In this document: positions 60,965 to 64,000 of the stretch, one piece after another
Layout: every line of letters starts with the position of its first letter
Numbering within the stretch: the first letter of the stretch is position 1
Assembly: GCA_963791545.1 (NCBI GenBank)
Contig: CAWBSR010000018.1
Location: 62,001 to 126,000, forward strand
DNA length: 64,000 nt
Source of the DNA: JALYXV01 sp963791545
GTDB lineage: Bacteria > Actinomycetota > Acidimicrobiia > Acidimicrobiales > Palsa-688
Direction of reading: 5' to 3'
The notes under the pieces: model-generated
Seen by the model: only the letters and a program-made list of their open reading frames with translations
Told to the model about the DNA's origin: nothing
Database searches by the model: none
Translations under genes and position numbers: made by a program

Positions 60965-61392
60965 TTAGGCCGGGCGGTCCCGCCGCTTGGCATCCGCCAG
61001 GTCACCCGGTTGGTCCTCGACATCGGCCAACCGCAAGACCCGGAAATAGCTGTTCTCCACCGAAATGAGGCCCAGCATCCCCAGGTGGGGCAACCAGACT
61101 CGGATCCATTCCCCGTAGTTGTAGGCGTCGAAGGGTTTGACGGCCTCCAACTTGTTGAAGAGCTCGGTGACCAGACCGTGGCCCTCCCCGGGCGCGGGCA
61201 GTTCGGTGACCGGTAGCGTTTCCTGCCGCGATAATGCACCGAAAACCCCCCCGGCCATTGGGGGACGGAATTGTCGCGGTGCAGGTCGACCTCGTCAAGT
61301 ATCAGGTGGACCTGCTCCGGAAGGGCGGCGTCGAGATTTCCTTTGCTCTCGGCGCTAGCGATGTCGAGCCGAGCCTGTTCTAGTTCGGACAT
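60965..61392 (-). pseudogene. Hypothetical gene split by a frameshift in a 7-base homopolymer
   Basis: The start frame gives MSELEQARLDIASAESKGNL ... RDNSVPQWPGG, then crosses a run of seven C on the plus strand (61246-61252). The continuation lies in another frame: VFGALSRQETLPVTELPAPG, FNKLEAVKPFDAYNYGEWIR, VENSYFRVLRLADVE, to a stop at 60965. Joined, it is a protein of about 142 residues of unknown family. A one-base slip in the run, real or technical, explains it. Confidence 0.55.
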
Positions 61393-61407
61393 ATCAACGC
61401 CCCCTCA

Positions 61408-61608
61408 CTACGCCGTCGCCGTGCAATTGAATTCCTTGGCGTGACGACCGGGGTACGGGGTGACCATGTATTTTATCGCTCCGCTGTCCGCGTCGATTTT
61501 GAAAATCACAACCGCCGTATTCCTAACAGCCTGGGCGTCGACCTTTTCCGCTTCGGTCGGGTTGGTACAGGTCCAGGTATACCCGCCGCCTGTCGCGGTG
61601 ACATTCAC
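61408..61608 (-). CDS. Small protein of unknown function
   Basis: A 66-residue reading frame with a GTG start (MNVTATGGGYTWTCTNPTEAEKV ... FNCTATA). Two cysteines and no charge clusters; it looks like a small extracellular-type domain but lacks a signal peptide. Coding is uncertain. The stretch from 61609 to 61682 holds nothing recognisable. Confidence 0.35.
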   Translation of the reverse strand: MNVTATGGGYTWTCTNPTEAEKVDAQAVRNTAVVIFKIDADSGAIKYMVTPYPGRHAKEFNCTATA

Positions 61609-61682
61609 GGTGCATGTAGGTGGTTATGGTCGCGGGAGCAAGACGCGCCGGACGGGGGTTACCGGCTCCCAACAGGGCCTTA

Positions 61683-61901
61683 TTAGGCGCCGCCGACGTC
61701 GTACTTGAACGAGATGGCCACCCGGGCCCGGTAGGAGATGACGCGGCCGTCGTCGATCGACATATCCAGCTTGACAACTTCGCCGACCCGTAGGTCGCGA
61801 AGGGATTTGGCGGCCGTCTCGACGGCACTCTTGGCGGCTGCCTCCCAGGAGTCGGGACTGGTGCCGATTACCTCAGTTACGCGATAGATGCTGTCTGCCA
61901 T
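61683..61901 (-). CDS. Dodecin family flavin-binding protein
   Basis: A 72-residue protein with the dodecin pattern: IYRVTEVIGTSPDSWEAAAKSAVETA, then VGEVVKLDMSIDDGRVISYRARVAISFKYD by segments. Dodecins form 12-mers that store or buffer flavins. ATG start 61901 lies inside a CTGTCTG/CAGACAG inverted repeat. Confidence 0.87.
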   Translation of the reverse strand: MADSIYRVTEVIGTSPDSWEAAAKSAVETAAKSLRDLRVGEVVKLDMSIDDGRVISYRARVAISFKYDVGGA

Positions 61902-61912
61902 CTGACAGACAG
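61891..61912. promoter_or_regulatory. Inverted repeat over the dodecin start codon
   Basis: CTGTCTG (61891-61897) and CAGACAG (61906-61912) pair around 8 nt that contain the start codon. It could be an operator or an mRNA hairpin hiding the start. Confidence 0.45.
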
Positions 61913-62035
61913 TAGACCCACCGGGCGCTCGCCACCCGTCCCGCCACCGTCGCAGCGCTCGGTGCATTCGCGGGGGCCCGAGTCGGCAGCCCACCGGGCA
62001 CGACGGCGCCCGTCGGGCAACAAAATGGAATCGTC

Positions 62036-62656
62036 TTAACCGCTCGTGACCTCTCGGTTGGCGATGAGGAGTTGGGCGAACTGGCCCGCCATGGCGCCAT
62101 AGTCGGGGCCTCGGGGATCCACCGACGTCTGGAGCACGACACCTTCGGCAACCGCCAGCAAGAGGCCGGCCATGGCCCGGGGATCAACCCAGCCCGGCAG
62201 CATCCCCTCGCCCTGCTGGTCGGCCATCTGGTCGGCCAGGGCATTGCGGACCCGGGTGAACAGCTTCTCGATCCGGTCGCGTACCAAGGGCATCCGTCGC
62301 GCCTCGAGCAGCACCTCCAGGTACACCGGGGCGTCGCGGCCGGAGCGAACATAGGCTTGCTGGAGGAGGCTCACGGCCGTGAGAACCCGTAGCACCGGGT
62401 CCCCGGCGGGCTCCTGGAGGGCCTCCATGGCGGGAAGGATGAGCCGTTCGACGGCGCCCCCGATCGCCTCGGCCAGTAGGGCGTCCTTGGATTCGAAGTA
62501 GTACGTGATGGCACCGAGGTTGGCTCCCGCGGCACTCGTTATGGCCCGCGAGGTGGCGCCCGCCAGGCCTTCCTCGGTCACGCAGCACCAGGCTGCTTCG
62601 AGCAGGCGTTGCCGCGTGTCGGGGGCCACGCCGATCACCCTAGTTTGTTCTTTCAC
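62036..62656 (-). CDS. TetR-family transcriptional regulator
   Basis: Regulator of 206 residues. N-terminal HTH: TRQRLLEAAWCCVTEEGLAGAT then ITSAAGANLGAITYYFESKDALL. The C-terminal ligand domain is helical and unassigned. GTG start 62656 has no ribosome site. It is divergent from the epimerase gene with only 24 bp between starts, so it probably controls both. Confidence 0.88.
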   Translation of the reverse strand: MKEQTRVIGVAPDTRQRLLEAAWCCVTEEGLAGATSRAITSAAGANLGAITYYFESKDALLAEAIGGAVERLILPAMEALQEPAGDPVLRVLTAVSLLQQAYVRSGRDAPVYLEVLLEARRMPLVRDRIEKLFTRVRNALADQMADQQGEGMLPGWVDPRAMAGLLLAVAEGVVLQTSVDPRGPDYGAMAGQFAQLLIANREVTSG

Positions 62657-62680
62657 TCATACGTATGTATGATATCGGCA
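62657..62680. promoter_or_regulatory. Overlapping divergent promoter and TetR operator candidate
   Basis: The 24 bp hold a perfect palindrome CATACGTATG (62658-62667) and TATGAT (62668-62673), a -10 hexamer 7 bp before ATG 62681, so the epimerase transcript would be leaderless. The regulator's GTG is equally close to the palindrome. Confidence 0.6.
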
Positions 62681-63571
62681 ATGGAAATCGCCATCACGGG
62701 TTCCAGCGGTCTGATCGGTACCGCACTGCGAGGCGAGCTGGTCGCGGCCGGGCATCGGGTGGTACCCGTGACCAGACGGGGCAACGAGGGAATCCACTGG
62801 GACCCGGCCCGCCAGGAAATCGACGCGGCATCCCTGGAGGGGATGGACGCCGTAGTCCATCTGGCCGGTGAGGGCATCGCCGACCATCGGTGGACCGACG
62901 AGCAGAAGGGACTCATCCTGAGGAGCCGGGTGGAGGGCACCACCCTGCTGGCCAAGACCCTGGCCGGTCTGACCCGTCCCCCGAAGGCGCTGCTGAGCGG
63001 CTCCGCCATCGGCTACTACGGCGACCGGGGCGACGAAGCCGTGGTCGAGTCCTCGGCCCGAGGAACCGGCTTTCTCGCCGACGTCGCCGCCCAGTGGGAG
63101 GCCAGCACGGCGCCCGCGGAAGCAGCCGGCATCCAGGTGGTCCACCTCCGCACCGGGATCGTGCTGGCGCGCCAGGGGGGCGTGCTCAAGAAGATGCTCC
63201 CGCTCTACAAGCTGGGCTTGGGGGGGAAGCTGGGTTCCGGCCAGCAGTACATGAGCTGGATCAGCCTCGCCGACGAGATCGGCATCATCGCCTGGTTGCT
63301 TCAGCCAGAGCACCGGCGGGCAGGTCCGGTGAATCTCACCGCACCCAACCCGGTTACCAACGCCGAGTTCAACGAGGCCGTGGGCCGCGCCCTGCACCGG
63401 CCCAAGTTCCTGTCGGTGCCCAAATTCGGCCCCAAGCTCCTCCTCGGCGGCCAGCTGGCCGCCGAGCTGCTGTTCGAGGGGGCCCGGGTCCTCCCCGAGG
63501 CGATCCAAACCAGCGGCTACCAGTTTGCCCATCCAACGATCGAAAAGGCCTTGAAGGATCTCCTCGCCTGA
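62681..63571 (+). CDS. SDR-type epimerase, TIGR01777/YfcH group with DUF1731
   Basis: NAD(P)-dependent short-chain reductase-like protein of 296 residues. Rossmann motif ITGSSGLIGTAL (about 5-16), VVHLAGEGIADHRW, GSAIGYYGDRGDE with the active Tyr, and the C-terminal DUF1731 (PKFLSVPKFGPKLLLGG). Substrate unknown; the family includes E. coli YfcH. ATG 62681 chosen on family start and promoter position. Confidence 0.88.
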   Translation: MEIAITGSSGLIGTALRGELVAAGHRVVPVTRRGNEGIHWDPARQEIDAASLEGMDAVVHLAGEGIADHRWTDEQKGLILRSRVEGTTLLAKTLAGLTRPPKALLSGSAIGYYGDRGDEAVVESSARGTGFLADVAAQWEASTAPAEAAGIQVVHLRTGIVLARQGGVLKKMLPLYKLGLGGKLGSGQQYMSWISLADEIGIIAWLLQPEHRRAGPVNLTAPNPVTNAEFNEAVGRALHRPKFLSVPKFGPKLLLGGQLAAELLFEGARVLPEAIQTSGYQFAHPTIEKALKDLLA

Positions 63572-63642
63572 CGGCATCGGCCCGGACATGGTCCTACCAT
63601 TGGTCCGAACCGAAGATCCGCAGCAGAATGAGGAGGGGGCCT

Positions 63643-64000
63643 ATGAGCCGGTCAATCCGTGCCGCGCTGGTCCAGACGACCTGGACCGGCGACAAGGAGA
63701 CCATGATCAAGGCGCACGAGGAGTACGCCCACGAGGCGGCCGCCCAGGGCGCCCAGGTGATCTGCTTCCAGGAGCTGTTCTACGGCCCCTATTTCTGCCA
63801 GGTCCAAGATGCCGCCTACTTCTCCTATGCGGAGTCGGTCCCGGGGCCGACCACGGAGCGCTTTTGTGCCCTGGCCCGGGAGCTCAACATGGTCATGATC
63901 CTCCCGATGTACGAGCAGGAGCAGCCCGGGGTGCTCTACAACACCGCCGCGGTGGTCGACGCCGACGGCACCTACCTGGGCAAGTACCGCAAGACCCACC
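63643..64000 (+). CDS. Nitrilase-superfamily amidohydrolase, 3' end outside window
   Basis: First 119 residues visible. ATG 63643 has the ribosome site AGGAGG. MSRSIRAALVQTTWTGD, QVICFQELFYGPYFCQ (catalytic Glu), and YNTAAVVDADGTYLGKYRKTH (catalytic Lys) identify a carbon-nitrogen hydrolase close to N-carbamoylputrescine amidase and beta-ureidopropionase. The Cys site lies beyond the window edge. Confidence 0.87.
   Translation, partial: MSRSIRAALVQTTWTGDKETMIKAHEEYAHEAAAQGAQVICFQELFYGPYFCQVQDAAYFSYAESVPGPTTERFCALARELNMVMILPMYEQEQPGVLYNTAAVVDADGTYLGKYRKTH

Overview
The window is high-GC actinobacterial chromosome. Markers of that lineage are a mycothiol ligase (mshC), an F420-dependent NADPH reductase, phosphatidylinositol mannoside synthesis genes (pgsA, acyltransferase, pimA), many GTG/TTG starts and tightly overlapping operons. 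Several blocks keep the gene order known from mycobacteria: HIT / pgsA / acyltransferase / pimA / pdxS / pdxT / yebC, then ruvC-ruvA-ruvB, then queA-tgt-yajC-secD-secF-apt-relA-hisS. A deep-branching lineage such as Acidimicrobiia would fit, but the sequence read by eye cannot settle this.

Layout. 1-6.9 kb: the end of a Mg/Co-chelatase AAA/VWA gene, a DEAD-box helicase, a CtpE-like P-type ATPase and a HAD phosphatase. 6.9-16.5 kb: a nitrate assimilation operon on the minus strand (narK, nirB, nirD, a fused FeS/membrane-anchor gene, nasA), with a divergent NnaR-type regulator (HemD fused to a winged helix). 16.6-21.2 kb: an FAD oxidoreductase, F420 reductase, mshC, a HIT hydrolase and a membrane protein. 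21.2-24 kb: a Tat-exported protein and an EF-G paralogue. 24-33.4 kb: phospholipid/PIM genes, an HtpX-like protease with a frameshift, a DUF3048 lipoprotein, and pdxS-pdxT-yebC.

33.33-44.73 kb is the main discovery: an integrative element of about 11.4 kb inserted inside the 3' end of yebC. An 11-bp core (CGCCAACTTCG) lies at both ends. The left end carries a substitute yebC tail, so the gene stays open. The original last codons of yebC are stranded at 44724-44777, just before ruvC. The element encodes a large serine integrase whose C-terminal ribbon region has no cysteines, an XRE regulator, an excisionase-like protein, a primase-like protein and a RecA-like ATPase, all in one translationally coupled operon. 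Next to these is a perfectly symmetrical array of six TGGCGNNCAT boxes. No capsid or conjugation genes are visible, so it resembles a phage-satellite or a minimal AICE-type island. Its right half holds secreted and membrane proteins of unknown function, a second serine recombinase with a promoter placed for leaderless transcription, and IS256 and IS1380 remnants.

44.9-61 kb: ruvCAB, a sigma factor with a membrane-spanning tail, queA-tgt-yajC-secDF, apt, relA, hisS and rarA, with several striking minisatellites in the gaps. 61-64 kb: small genes, a dodecin, a TetR regulator divergent from an SDR epimerase, and the start of a nitrilase-family amidohydrolase cut by the window edge. Probable single-base frameshifts in three or four places could be real decay or assembly error.
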